NCBI GenBank assembly: GCA_958430865.1
Contig: CAUDNR010001857.1
Span: forward strand, 16,248 to 31,917
Length of the DNA stretch: 15,670 bases
Direction of reading: 5' to 3'
From: Entrophospora sp. SA101
Taxonomy: Eukaryota; Glomeromycota; Glomeromycetes; Entrophosporales; Entrophosporaceae
Shown here: in pieces, positions 8,057 to 15,670 of the stretch
Position numbering within the stretch: the first letter of the stretch is position 1
Layout of the letters: each line of letters begins with the position of its first letter
Made by a program: the position numbers and the translations under genes
The notes under the pieces: generated by a model
What the model saw: only the letters and a program-made list of their open reading frames with translations
Database searches by the model: none
What the model was told of the DNA's origin: nothing

Positions 8057-9015
8057 ATGGCCATAATAATAATAAATAGAAATGATATAATATTAAGTAT
8101 TGTTGCGATCCTTTTTTCTATTCTTGGAGTATTTTTTTACCGAATGATAAGTAAGTTTTTCCTTTTTTATTTTATTTTTCATACAATCTATTAAAAATAA
8201 TTTTAACATTTTTGATCAAAAAAAATATACAGCAAGAACTCTTAGAATAATTAATCAAGATGAACGTCCTAGATTTAGACTTAGACATGTAACTCCCGAG
8301 ATGGTATCTATATCCATTCATTTGTTTCCTTTATAAGAGAGACATTTATTTATTTTAATAGTCAATTCTTTTTTGCTAACTTTTTTCCCTTTTCATAGAT
8401 TGAAACGGTGCATTCAATGTTTCCTGATATACCAACCGCTGCAATAAAATATGATCTTCAAAAAACTGGATCAGTAGAAGTTACTTGTGAAAATATTCTT
8501 AGAAATAATAGCAGTCTTCCAATGGTATTTATAATATAATTCTCCTATATACTTGTATACAAAAAAATACAAAAAAAAACAAAAATTGATGAAAATTCTT
8601 TATGGAAAAATATATATGAAGCCACCACCACCTCGTCCGCCACCAACAGCAACAACATCATCATATTCAAATGTAACTCCAAATCATAAATCACTCATTG
8701 ATAAATATAAGCTTCATGAGGCTGTTAAACAAGATGTTGTTCCAAATGAGCCACCAAAAGTATGGGAAGCTACACCTGAAAAAAGGCAAAAAATATTACA
8801 AATGAAAAAAGATGCAATGGTTTTACAAGCTAGAAAGTTAGTATTTATTATTATTATTTTTATGGGAAGAAAATATATAACTAATTATTATTATTATTTA
8901 AAGACGGTTTCTTGCTCAACAAAATCAGAAATCTTCATCACAACCAAATAATGAATCTAAATCATCAATAAATAATACTGACACTAATATTAATACTAAC
9001 GCTTCTATTAACTAA
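8057..9015 (+). CDS. CUE1: Cue1-like ER membrane protein with CUE domain (5 exons)
   Basis: Exons 8057-8150, 8233-8303, 8399-8524, 8622-8836 and 8904-9015 give 205 aa; yeast Cue1 is about the same length. Introns are 82, 95, 97 and 67 nt with GTAAGT, GTATCT, GTATTT and GTTAGT donors, and phase agrees throughout. Residues ~10-28 form one N-terminal transmembrane helix (IILSIVAILFSILGVFFY). Residues ~52-90 are a CUE ubiquitin-binding domain: VTPEMIETVHSMFPDIP with the MFP signature at 62-64 and the closing ENIL at 86-89. A proline stretch follows (98-105), then a Lys/Arg-rich helix near the end (MKKDAMVLQARKRFLAQQ), placed where Cue1 has its Ubc7-binding region. Known role in yeast: anchors and activates the E2 Ubc7 at the ER for ERAD with Hrd1/Doa10. 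The tail is Asn/Thr/Ser low complexity. No lesions. The E2-binding assignment is inferred from position. Confidence 0.88.
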
Positions 9016-9198
9016 CACCATTACTAATGAATCTTAATATCAAGAGAACTTCTACATTACAAAAAAAAAATTTTAAAAATTAGTATATAATAAATTATAA
9101 CCATTATAATAAAATATAGGTCAAATTTTTTTATTATTAATAAAAATGACTTACAACATCTAAAATATGTATCTAAACTTTCTATTAATTTATTTAAA
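9016..9198 (+). other. 3' region of the Cue1-like gene
   Basis: AT-rich, non-coding. AATAAAATATA at about 9108-9118 may serve in polyadenylation. The Tc1/mariner remnant begins beyond it. Confidence 0.4.
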
Positions 9199-9595
9199 TT
9201 AATACTTAATAGACCATCCATTACTTGCAATGCATGCCTTGATTTCTATCAAGTATGTTTTCAATTAATTTTAAGTAAACATCTATTGGAATTTTATTCC
9301 ATTCTTCAATTAAAACGACCTTTAATTCATTCAAATTTTTTCTGGGTTAGATTTTTCAAATACAAGTCTCCAATTCATTGTTATTTGAGTCAGGAGACTG
9401 ACTGTCTTGACCAACCTTATAAAAATTTGTTTTAACCATCCTTAGCGGTATGTATGGATGCATTGTCATCTTGAAACAGATAACCTTGATTATTAAAATC
9501 ATTGTTAATGGCAATTTTACCATCGATTTTTATAAATGAGCCCAGAAGAACAGCTCCAAAACATTACAGCCACTATCCACGCGGGAAAGTATAAA
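9199..9595 (-). pseudogene. Tc1/mariner transposase remnant (catalytic C-terminal half)
   Basis: Reading the minus strand from high to low coordinates, with frame changes: VMFWSCSSGLIYK (family: WGCFS...G), IDGKIAINNDFNNQG, then GYLFQDDNASIHTA (9485-9441), the QDNAPIHTA block holding the second catalytic Asp. Then QSPDSNNNELE, matching SPDLNPIE with the third acidic residue, then EEWNKIP, and finally KACIASNGWSIKY with a stop at 9199-9201. At least three frame breaks and several stops occur, so the copy is dead. Terminal inverted repeats were not found. Confidence 0.75.
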
Positions 9596-9800
9596 TTTGA
9601 TATTTTCCTCTTAAGGAGATTACTTTAGAATTAAAGGTGAAAATAATCAAATGGCTGCTCAAGTAATAAAATATTTAAAACAAGGAATAGCCTCAGATGA
9701 TGGTTACTGGTGGAATTGGTGTTTCTCTTCATTTTATGGTGCAGCTCATCTGAAGACGCCAACAGTTGCGCCACGGCCTGGAATTTTGTCGAATTTATAA
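9596..9800 (+). other. Possible Tc1/mariner helix-turn-helix fragment in opposite orientation
   Basis: The plus strand reads LELKVKIIKW near 9626, a gap with stops, then VTGGIGVSLHF and, in another frame, TVAPRPGILS near 9760-9785. These loosely recall the N-terminal helix-turn-helix and the RPGRPRKLS linker of Tc1 transposases. The orientation is opposite to the catalytic remnant, implying rearrangement or two elements. Weak evidence. Confidence 0.2.
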
Positions 9801-9871
9801 AATATATACAGTATTTATCTATTTATCTATTTCATTAATTACAAACTCGGGTATTCATTCGTCTATGAGAC

Positions 9872-10276
9872 TTATATTTCCGAATTGCATATTCTGCTGA
9901 ATTCCCTGTCAAACCTTTTCTGTAAGCATCTATCCAATGTGATTTTCTTGCAAAGTTTTTTATCTAAAGCTTTAGGAGCCACCAACTGCAAACTAGACCA
10001 GATGTAAGCAGGACCCTGGAAACTTACATTAGATGTTCCTAGAAAATTTTTACTCGGCCTATTGTCTATAAACTTTCTATTAGCGGGATATTTTTCTACA
10101 AAAATTGGATCTTATAGGTAACTATAATGTTGCACTTTTAAATTTGCATTAAAGGAATGTGGGTTTACTGGTTGTGTCCACATGATGATATTGATATTGA
10201 ACCAAAATTTCCCAGGTTCAAAATGTTTTGATAGGTTAAAAGTCAAATAATTGTCATGTGACAAATTTTCATTTTT
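9872..10276 (-). pseudogene. Degenerate reading frame of unknown origin
   Basis: A minus-strand frame is open for 54 codons (10276-10115), stops once (TAA at 10114-10112), then stays open for 79 more codons to a stop at 9874-9872. In DNA this AT-rich, 79 open codons by chance is unlikely, and the codon content is richer in G/C than the surroundings. Visible peptides include HFEPGKFWFNINIIMWTQPV, EKYPANRKFIDNRPSKNFLG and GPAYIWSSLQLVAPKALDKK. I do not recognise the family. No start codon or splice structure could be assigned. It may be a remnant exon of a host or mobile gene. Confidence 0.4.
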
Positions 10277-11160
10277 TTATCCACATGTAAAACTTGATAA
10301 ATCGGACGCAACAATCAATTCTTTAAAGCAATTGATGATATAAATAAATGACCGACCTATCGAATTCACACGTGTATTAATTAAATAAAAGGAAGAAGTT
10401 CTGGGAAGTATCCATTACACATTCTTATTTATTTTGCTAGTGTACGTAATTTTCTGCATCGTAGAAACAAATTGGAACGTTTTTTTGCCTGCGCCTTAAC
10501 GCATTTATACATCGAGTCTCAATCATTTCAGAGTTTTGTGTTTCATAAATTGAAGAATGAAATGAAATCAATCAATTTGAGGGTATCTCTTGACTGGATA
10601 CACTCGCTATAATACTCACGCAGCTTTTCTCTTATCTTATCTAGTGAATCTGATCGTTTCTATTTCACTTTCTTGTCTTATCTTTCATATTGCGAGGAAT
10701 GAAATGTTAGTATGGGCGGATTTTTGGAATTGGACCTTTTTTGTCACTTTATTTGTCACCTAATACCTGATGATTATGATCACAATATTAAAAAATCCCA
10801 ATTAAACTAAGAGAACAACAAAAACTCGTAAAAAACCCCATTATCTGTATGTATATATGTATTAGTATTAGATGCTATTTTGCAAATTTACATACTCCAT
10901 TGTTAAATTGAAATACATAAAACTCTAATGTCAGGAAGTATGAGATCGATCATTTATCTAGACCAAATATTGATTTATTAAAAGCAGCTAGCTTCTTTTG
11001 ATAAACAATGAAGCACAATATACGATTGTTTTATACATGGCTGTTGTACATGAATTTTGAATTTGAAATTCACGCGCGTGAAATTCGAATTAACCATTCG
11101 GAATTTTGTATCTATCAACCATTAACCTTTTTTCGTATAGTTGTTAAATTAGTGTTATAA
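10277..11160. other. Intergenic region; one G/C-rich palindrome
   Basis: No gene recognised on either strand. The only distinct structure is the perfect 14-bp palindrome TTCACGCGCGTGAA (11069-11082), lying between two direct GAAATTC copies. It contains ACGCG on both strands, the core of the fungal MluI cell-cycle box, but no gene sits nearby. Confidence 0.4.
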
Positions 11161-11364
11161 CCCGATTGTTTAACGGATGGACCCGTTAAGGGTTTTTTCA
11201 TACGGATTGGTAATGGGTTAATCCGTTAAAATAGCAAATATTATTGGATAATATTAACAAAAAACCAAAAACATTTATTGTTGGAATTTAAAATAATAAA
11301 ATATTTATTTATTTAATTTGAAGAATGAATACATAAAAAAAAATTATTGTTAATATTAACGGAT
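11160..11364. repeat. TAACGGAT repeat patch
   Basis: TTAACGGAT occurs at 11170-11178 and 11356-11364, and inverted (ATCCGTTAA) at 11221-11229, with related ACCCGTTAAGGGTT and GGGTTAATCCG between them. It is probably the remains of a small repeat element; ends are not defined. Confidence 0.45.
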
Positions 11365-11584
11365 TTAATGGATCGCTCTCCCAAATTTAAAAAAATAAAA
11401 ATGAAAAAGAAATCACTTGATTAAAATCGAGCCTTTTGAAAATTAAACTTTTTTTCTCCTATTACTAAAAAATACCAGCAAGAAATTAATCCATTATTGA
11501 TTTAGTAATAGCATCGCCACTAAAAAACAATTGGAATTAATTCAAAAAAATTTTAAAGAAATCAAGTTATTTTTTTGAAAAGAT

Positions 11585-11975
11585 TCTTGCCTTTTGGAAA
11601 ATGAAGAGAAATGTAGCAACTTTATTAAAATATTATTTCTAATATTAAAAACGACATACCTTTTTTGAAAGTGTGAAGAAAAAACGTAACGATTCGGAAT
11701 TAATTTTATTATTGCTTTTCTAATATTAAAAACGACCATGCCTTTTTTTGAAAGTGTGAAAAAACATAAACGATTTGAATTTTTAATTTAATTAAAACAT
11801 CAAGCCATGCCTTTTTTTGAAATGTGGAAAAAAACCGTTATTGTTGAAGGAATTGAATGAAGCTTTTTTGAAAAAAGTTCTCCTGTTGCTTATTGTGAAG
11901 AAGAAAAATGCAACATTTCGAAAATTTGATTCATTATTTAACAACCATGCCCTTTTTGAAGTGATGAAGGAAATC
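11585..11975. repeat. Degenerate ~70-bp-period tandem repeat
   Basis: A core resembling CCATGCCTTTTTTTGAAAGTGTGAA recurs with its CCTTTT at about 11590, 11659, 11741, 11810 and 11949, i.e. spacings of 69, 82, 69 and 139; a weaker copy lies near 11863. TAATATTAAAAACGAC precedes two of the cores (about 11640-11655 and 11721-11736). Reading frames across the array on both strands are low complexity and not conserved between units, so I treat it as a minisatellite rather than a gene. Confidence 0.6.
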
Positions 11976-12129
11976 TTCATCAATATAAAAAATAGCAGTA
12001 GGGTATGAATTGTAAATTGTAAAAAATAATAATAAACAATAAATAAATAACAAATAATAATTATAAAAAAAAAATAAAAATAAAATAACATGTGTTCTAT
12101 TTTTTGTTGCCAATTGTTTCATTAAACAC

Positions 12130-13034
12130 ATAATTTCCACTGAAGGAACAATCAGCAGAACTGCTCTTTATAGAAATGACAATGTTTTTAGAAAGATTAT
12201 CTTCAAAGGATATTATGACAAGGCAAACAATGTGTTGAATTTTTCCAAGCATTCAATTGTTGCCTCCAAGCATTCAATTGTTGCCCTGGTTGGGAGATAT
12301 GTTATGGAAGAGGGAGACAAATATGTATGTCTCAATTTCAGAATGAACAGTATGAAATATATAGCATTTTATGTAATAGTTAGGATAGGAGATCAGATGG
12401 AAAATATCCTTACTTTTTTTTAACTGGCTTGGCTGGAACTGGCGAACTTTTATGACCAGGCAAATAATTAATTTCCTCCAATCAAAGAATAAAAAATACC
12501 TATTGGTAGTTCCCACTGGTGTTGCAGCCCAAAACATTGATGGAAAAACTATACATTCATCCTTAAAAATAAGATTTTGGGAGGGAAGTTATGAAACATT
12601 AGCCCTTTCCAATCCTGCAGATGTAACAGAATTAAAAAAGATTGAGGCACTTGTAATTGAAGAAGTGTCAATGGTTGATGGTGACTTTTTCACATTTGTT
12701 AGCAACACCTTTGCTAAAATTCATAAAAACAATCTTATCTTTGAAGGAATACCAACACTTGTCATAGGACCTAGCTCAATTCCCTCCAGTTTGTCCTTCT
12801 CAAGTATTTAGATCACCAATTTGGAAAAAAATTTTACCATTGTTCTTAACTACACCACAAAGGCAGATAAATGATGTTGAATTTTACAGGATCCTTCAAG
12901 AGATAAGAACAGGAAATTTGTCAGTTAGAAGCAAGCAAATAATCCAAACAAAAATTAACCAAGAAACTGACCTTTGTAGTTTCTATGATACCACTCATGT
13001 GATTGGCACTCAAAAAGCAGCTCAATACCTCAAC
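12130..13034 (+). pseudogene. PIF1-like DNA helicase pseudogene, truncated
   Basis: Related to the superfamily 1B PIF1 helicases that are heavily amplified in some fungal genomes, often with Helitrons. In order: an N-terminal segment from 12130 (TEGTISRTALYRNDNVFRK, KHSIVALVGRYV), a frame break near 12336, QNEQYEIYSIL, a TAG at 12381-12383, then YFFLTGLAGTG (12411-12443), the Walker A region, where the Lys codon reads GAA and one base is missing. The next frame gives FMTRQIINFL, VVPTGVAAQNI, GKTIHSSL and IEEVSMVDG (Walker B). A second break near 12769 interrupts the GD-x-A-Q-x-PPV motif, followed by PSQVFRSPIWKKI, TTPQRQ, EFYRILQEIRTGNLS and GTQKAAQYLN, ending at 13034. The C-terminal half is absent. 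Loss of the P-loop Lys plus three frame changes means it is inactive. No Rep domain or Helitron termini were found. Confidence 0.88.
12244..12285 (+). repeat. Perfect 21-bp tandem duplication inside the helicase pseudogene
   Basis: TCCAAGCATTCAATTGTTGC plus C is repeated twice head to tail (12244-12264, 12265-12285). It adds exactly seven codons (SKHSIVA), so it keeps the frame. Probably replication slippage. Confidence 0.95.
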
Positions 13035-13169
13035 ATGTTTTTGCTCTATTATTTCAACGTTTGATTTTTCTTTTGTATCATTTTTCGACGATATTGTTTG
13101 TACAGTTGTTTTTTCGATTATTTTCTCTTCGATAATATTATCGGACGAAGGCTTTTCTTCTGAAGACAT
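13029..13169 (-). CDS. First exon of a cut-off gene, function unknown (partial)
   Basis: ATG at 13169-13167 opens a 47-codon frame (MSSEEKPSSDNIIEEKIIEK ... EQKHVE) that ends at GAG|GTATTG, a plausible splice donor in phase 0. Its codon use (several TCG, TCC, GTT) and charged, Glu/Lys/Ser-rich sequence differ from the junk frames around. The sequence beyond the donor is the helicase pseudogene on the other strand, whose homology ends at 13034, overlapping the exon end by six bases. I see no downstream exon between 12130 and 11800. Likely the 5' stub of a host gene beheaded by insertion or rearrangement; alternatively the helicase copy sits inside a long first intron. Family unknown. Confidence 0.5.
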
Positions 13170-13307
13170 ATTTTATAACGTGTGTTTTATTTTTTTTTTT
13201 TTAATTAAAAGTGTATATGAAAATAAATTTACAATCTATTTAATTAATAAATTTACAAAAAAAAAAATTAACGATTGAGCGAAAGTGATAATGACGGTAA
13301 GAGAAAA

Positions 13308-13346
13308 TTTTATTTCTATTAAAATTCTCCCTTAATAGAAATAAAA
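13308..13346. repeat. 15-bp perfect inverted repeat (hairpin)
   Basis: TTTTATTTCTATTAA (13308-13322) and TTAATAGAAATAAAA (13332-13346) pair perfectly around a 9-nt loop. It lies ~140 bp upstream of the minus-strand exon's ATG. It may be a chance AT hairpin or a regulatory or terminator-like structure. Confidence 0.6.
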
Positions 13347-13933
13347 ATAGTAAACCAAGTAATTAGTAAATAGTAATTATTTTTAAAAAAAATTTTTTTT
13401 TAGAAATTTTTTGGGAAAAAATAAAATGTTTAATATTAAATTTTTATATTAAATTTTTTTTATATATATTATTATATTTTTTTAAATATCTATCGCGGGG
13501 TTCGACGGCAAACCACACAATACTTAATAAGCAAATTAATAATTGAAAAATATTCTTAACACCACATCACAGACGCACCCCATATTTGTTATCAGTAAAA
13601 CAAATAATATAAATAACACAATAATATTCAAAACTATTCAAAACATATTTTAGATCGAAAAATAATCGTGAAAAATAAAACTTTAATAAAAAAAAAGGAA
13701 ATTGCTTTTTTAGTTATAATTAGTAATTTGGGTAAAAAAAAATATTTTGATTATCTTTTGATTCATTCACCATAACAAACTAACTCTGATAGATTGATTG
13801 ATAACTTGAATGTGTATTATATGCAATAAATAAAAATATTTATTAATAAAGTTTATATAATCTAACTAAATCAATCAATTTTAAAAGCCTTTTGGTTGCA
13901 AGATAAAAAACCACGTGAGTTATAATCATTGTA
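13347..13933. other. Intergenic region downstream of the Som1-like gene
   Basis: AT-rich, with one G/C patch (ATCGCGGGGTTCGACGGC, about 13492-13509). No coding sequence recognised. The minus-strand part next to 13933 is the expected 3' untranslated region of the Som1-like gene; TTTATTAATAAA-like sequence at about 13840-13852 could provide its polyadenylation signal. Confidence 0.4.
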
Positions 13934-14262
13934 TTACAAAATTGGATCCATATTCTCATCGTAGAATGGTGTTACTTCTACGAAAGGTTTATTCGAACAT
14001 CTGAATTATTAACAAGTATTAATAAATTGCAACAACCAATTGATGATTAATTTTATATTCTCTCTCTTACACTCAATTTAACTTATTAATTAATTATTTA
14101 CCTTTTAAATATTCTGACAAAAGGCACACATATAATACGATCGTTGTTAATGTCACATTGATATTGTACTAGTTCGAAATAAACACAATTTTTTTCTTGG
14201 CTATCCTTTTTTATCCGATATTTTTTTAATGTGTTTTTGTTTGATCTTTGAAAATTTTCCAT
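13934..14262 (-). CDS. SOM1: Som1-like subunit of the mitochondrial inner-membrane peptidase (2 exons)
   Basis: Exons 14262-14102 and 14000-13934 encode 75 aa; yeast Som1 is 74 aa. The 101-nt intron has a GTAAAT donor and TTCAG acceptor and splits the codon of Arg54 (AG|A), right before Cys55. The core reads NCVYFELVQYQCDI (25-38), then ICVPFVRIFKRC (44-55). The cysteines at 26, 36, 45 and 55 have spacing C-x9-C-x8-C-x9-C, the pattern of yeast Som1, with the shared ELVQ(Y/W)xC and C-x-PF-x-R-x-F-x-x-C blocks. The N-terminus is basic (RSNKNTLKKYRIKK). Known role: Som1 is part of the Imp1/Imp2 peptidase that matures intermembrane-space proteins such as Cox2. The CX9C pairs suggest disulfide-coupled import (inference). 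Both halves join in phase without lesions. The ATG at 14262 opens the frame. Confidence 0.88.
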
Positions 14263-14732
14263 TTTTTATTATATCTCAAAAAAAAAAAAATATATAATTT
14301 TTTTTTTTATAAAAAGGAGAAAACTAGAAACAAGTTTAACACAAAACAAGTTGGGAATTTTTTTTTCATTGATGCTGATGATCTACGTATTTATACACAT
14401 ATTTATACAATTAATTTTGACTGGTTATTTTATTGGTTATTTTATTATCATTGCGTAATCTACCGAATTGTTGCTGCAAAATTCCCATTTTTTTTTTACT
14501 CGGTTGATTGCGATTGTAAGAATCATTTGTACCAAGATTAAAAAAAAAAAATAGTAAAAAGTAATAAATAAAGTCAAAGTTTTGGGAATGTGTCGTTCGC
14601 ATGGCGGAATTTTCTTTTGTAAAAAAAAACAAGTAATTAATTAGCGATGTAATTTAATTTAAAGATTTAGCGCAAGATTATCAGAGATTGATTATATCCA
14701 CCAATTACTGCATTAATTATTACTGTTACAAC
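14263..14732 (-). promoter_or_regulatory. Upstream region of the Som1-like gene
   Basis: Non-coding. Immediately upstream of the minus-strand ATG is an A/T-rich tract with long homopolymer runs (T-run near 14299-14308, A-run near 14280-14290). No specific promoter element can be named. Small frames at 14248-14541 (+) and 14411-14632 (-) have no recognisable content. Confidence 0.35.
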
Positions 14733-14838
14733 ATATTCTTCATATTCTTCATTTTCTTCATTTTCTTCATTTTCTTCATTCTTTTCATTCGTTTTCTTCA
14801 TTCTCTTCATTCTCTTCATTCATTCTCTTCATTCTTTT
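14733..14838. repeat. TTCTTCAT-type microsatellite
   Basis: About eleven tandem variants of ATTTTCTTC / ATTCTCTTC (mostly 9-bp period, with some shortened units) span ~105 bp. On the minus strand the unit reads as Glu-Glu-Asn codons, and one frame stays open through 36 codons ending NAVIGGYNQSLIILR, but no start, splice site or homology supports a gene. Confidence 0.85.
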
Positions 14839-15025
14839 ATAAGTGAATAATGACATTAATACATAAGTTGCCTAGTATGTCACCGTTTCGCACCATTCGT
14901 TAAAAATAAAATGCAGCCAAGAATTTCGAATTATTGTCATACAATGAGTGTTTCTGTCCCTTGTTGTACGATACCTTATTAGGTAATAGTAATGGAAATC
15001 AGGGTATTATAAATCGTTTCAGATC

Positions 15026-15087
15026 GGCCAATAAAAATTAAGGTTTAATTGTGCGACAAGTAACGGTCGCACAACTTTTTATTGGCC
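15026..15087. repeat. Interrupted hairpin GGCCAATAAAAA / GTCGCACAA
   Basis: The left arm is GGCCAATAAAAA (15026-15037), an 11-nt interruption, then TTGTGCGAC (15049-15057). The right arm, 15066-15087, is GTCGCACAA, one C, then TTTTTATTGGCC. Twenty-one of 22 right-arm bases pair. The loop is AAGTAACG. The left arm carries an extra TTAAGGTTTAA. The plus-strand frame at 15051-15236 starts inside the arm with a non-ATG codon and is not credible as a gene. Confidence 0.7.
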
Positions 15088-15670
15088 TTGTAGAGAAAAT
15101 ACATTCTAATATGGTCATCTTTGGTAGTGTGATTTCATGCCTTATATATCAAATTTATCTAATTTACGATGACGTATCACGTTACCATGGAGGAATTAAA
15201 AAAAGGCACAAGGTTACCCAAAATTGGCACCTATAAATTTTGCAGGCAAGAGACTTGCTGATATCATAATTTAATTTAATTGACTAATAATAGTGCACGA
15301 TCAAATAATAATTTCGCATCATATATAGATCACAAGACAAGTTGGTGAAGTAGAAATGATCATATGATGTAATTGATTGGAATGATGGTTAGAGTGCAGA
15401 CTTTAGGCAAGATACTAATGACATTTCATGTGATCAACATTTAACAAATTTCCAACCAATAAAAAGTAAGAACACTTTATTTACTAATCCAATCGAATCA
15501 TTCTTGAAGGTTTTATAACCCAAAAAGGTCTATATGCACATTTTATATGTTTATTTGTTCGATCTCTTTGTTGGTGATGGTGTAAAATAATGTTCTATAA
15601 GAATATTTCTTCTTTGGTGGTCGCGTAACAAGCATCAAATAGATTGTTTAATCGTAGGTTAGTTTTTCTG
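15088..15670. other. Intergenic region, nothing recognised
   Basis: Both strands were read for coding segments, splice-bounded exons and RNA genes. Nothing could be supported. A GGTTAGAGTGCAG string near 15388-15400 resembles a tRNA D-arm but has no matching T-arm or acceptor stem. Confidence 0.4.

Noticed and set aside
8553..8951. 132-aa plus-strand protein
   Set aside because: Its middle is exon 4 of the Cue1-like gene; both ends are translated introns, and the junction phases support splicing.
11542..12140. Several low-complexity frames on both strands
   Set aside because: They are rich in Phe, Leu, Lys and Ile from T and A runs, lie in the ~70-bp repeat array, and are not conserved between repeat units.
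12274..12537. 87-codon minus-strand frame
   Set aside because: Antisense to the recognisable PIF1 helicase sequence.
12130..13034. Complete Helitron
   Set aside because: Only helicase pieces are present; no Rep/HUH motif, 5' TC end or 3' hairpin-CTRR end could be found in the window.
13003..13278. 91-codon plus-strand frame
   Set aside because: Antisense to the minus-strand first exon at 13029-13169 and then AT-rich filler.
13492..13512. GGGGTTCGACGGC resembling a tRNA T-arm
   Set aside because: The flanking bases cannot form a 5-bp T stem, and no acceptor stem, D-arm or anticodon arm lies upstream on either strand.
15051..15236. 61-codon plus-strand frame
   Set aside because: It begins with GTG inside a hairpin arm, has no ATG at the start, no family motif and no splice context.
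15385..15420. GGTTAGAGTGCAG resembling a tRNA D-arm
   Set aside because: No GGTTCGA-type T-loop or closing acceptor stem follows within tRNA distance.

Overview
The window looks like nuclear DNA of an AT-rich, intron-bearing fungus full of transposon remnants. The best guess is a Glomeromycotina (arbuscular mycorrhizal) relative such as Rhizophagus. The basis is strong A/T bias, long Asn/Ser homopolymer tracts in proteins, spliceosomal introns of about 65-105 nt with GT...AG ends, fungal-type mitochondrial and ER proteins, and decayed hAT, Tc1/mariner and PIF1-helicase copies. The genus is inferred. No bacterial operon, CRISPR array, rRNA or tRNA was seen.

Layout. (1) 378-1997 (+) is an intronless mitochondrial BCKDH/PDH-type kinase. 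(2) 1998-2718 is non-coding and ends in a 73-bp near-perfect hairpin. (3) 2719-5064 (+) is a decayed host gene for a coiled-coil, C-terminally membrane-anchored protein. A 1,576-bp hAT element (3190-4765; 13-bp perfect terminal inverted repeats, perfect 8-bp target duplication) splits it. A 250-bp MITE (5020-5269) overwrites its C-terminal codons. (4) 5319-6308 (-) is a five-exon gene, unrecognised, with one nonsense codon and two one-base frame breaks. (5) 6309-8056 is non-coding, with a foldback repeat and an old ~165-bp duplication. (6) 8057-9015 (+) is an intact five-exon Cue1-like gene (205 aa). (7) 9199-10276 holds a Tc1/mariner transposase remnant and a degenerate minus-strand reading frame. 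(8) 10277-12129 is non-coding, with a palindrome, a TAACGGAT repeat patch and a ~70-bp-period minisatellite. (9) 12130-13034 (+) is a PIF1-like helicase pseudogene, abutting the cut-off first exon of a minus-strand gene (13029-13169). (10) 13934-14262 (-) is an intact two-exon Som1 homologue (75 aa) with the full four-cysteine pattern. (11) 14263-15670 is non-coding, with a microsatellite and a hairpin.

Three genes look functional: the kinase, the Cue1-like protein and the Som1-like protein. They are unrelated housekeeping functions: mitochondrial dehydrogenase control, ER-associated ubiquitination, and mitochondrial inner-membrane peptidase activity. There is no sign of co-regulation. The rest is a transposon graveyard that broke at least three host genes. 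The two spliced intact genes and the five-exon broken gene were reconstructed by hand from splice sites and reading phase; single-frame ORF calling would miss or misreport them. I found no convincing evidence of a novel multi-gene system. The most informative points are the Som1 gene, the nested insertions in the coiled-coil gene, and the hidden five-exon gene.
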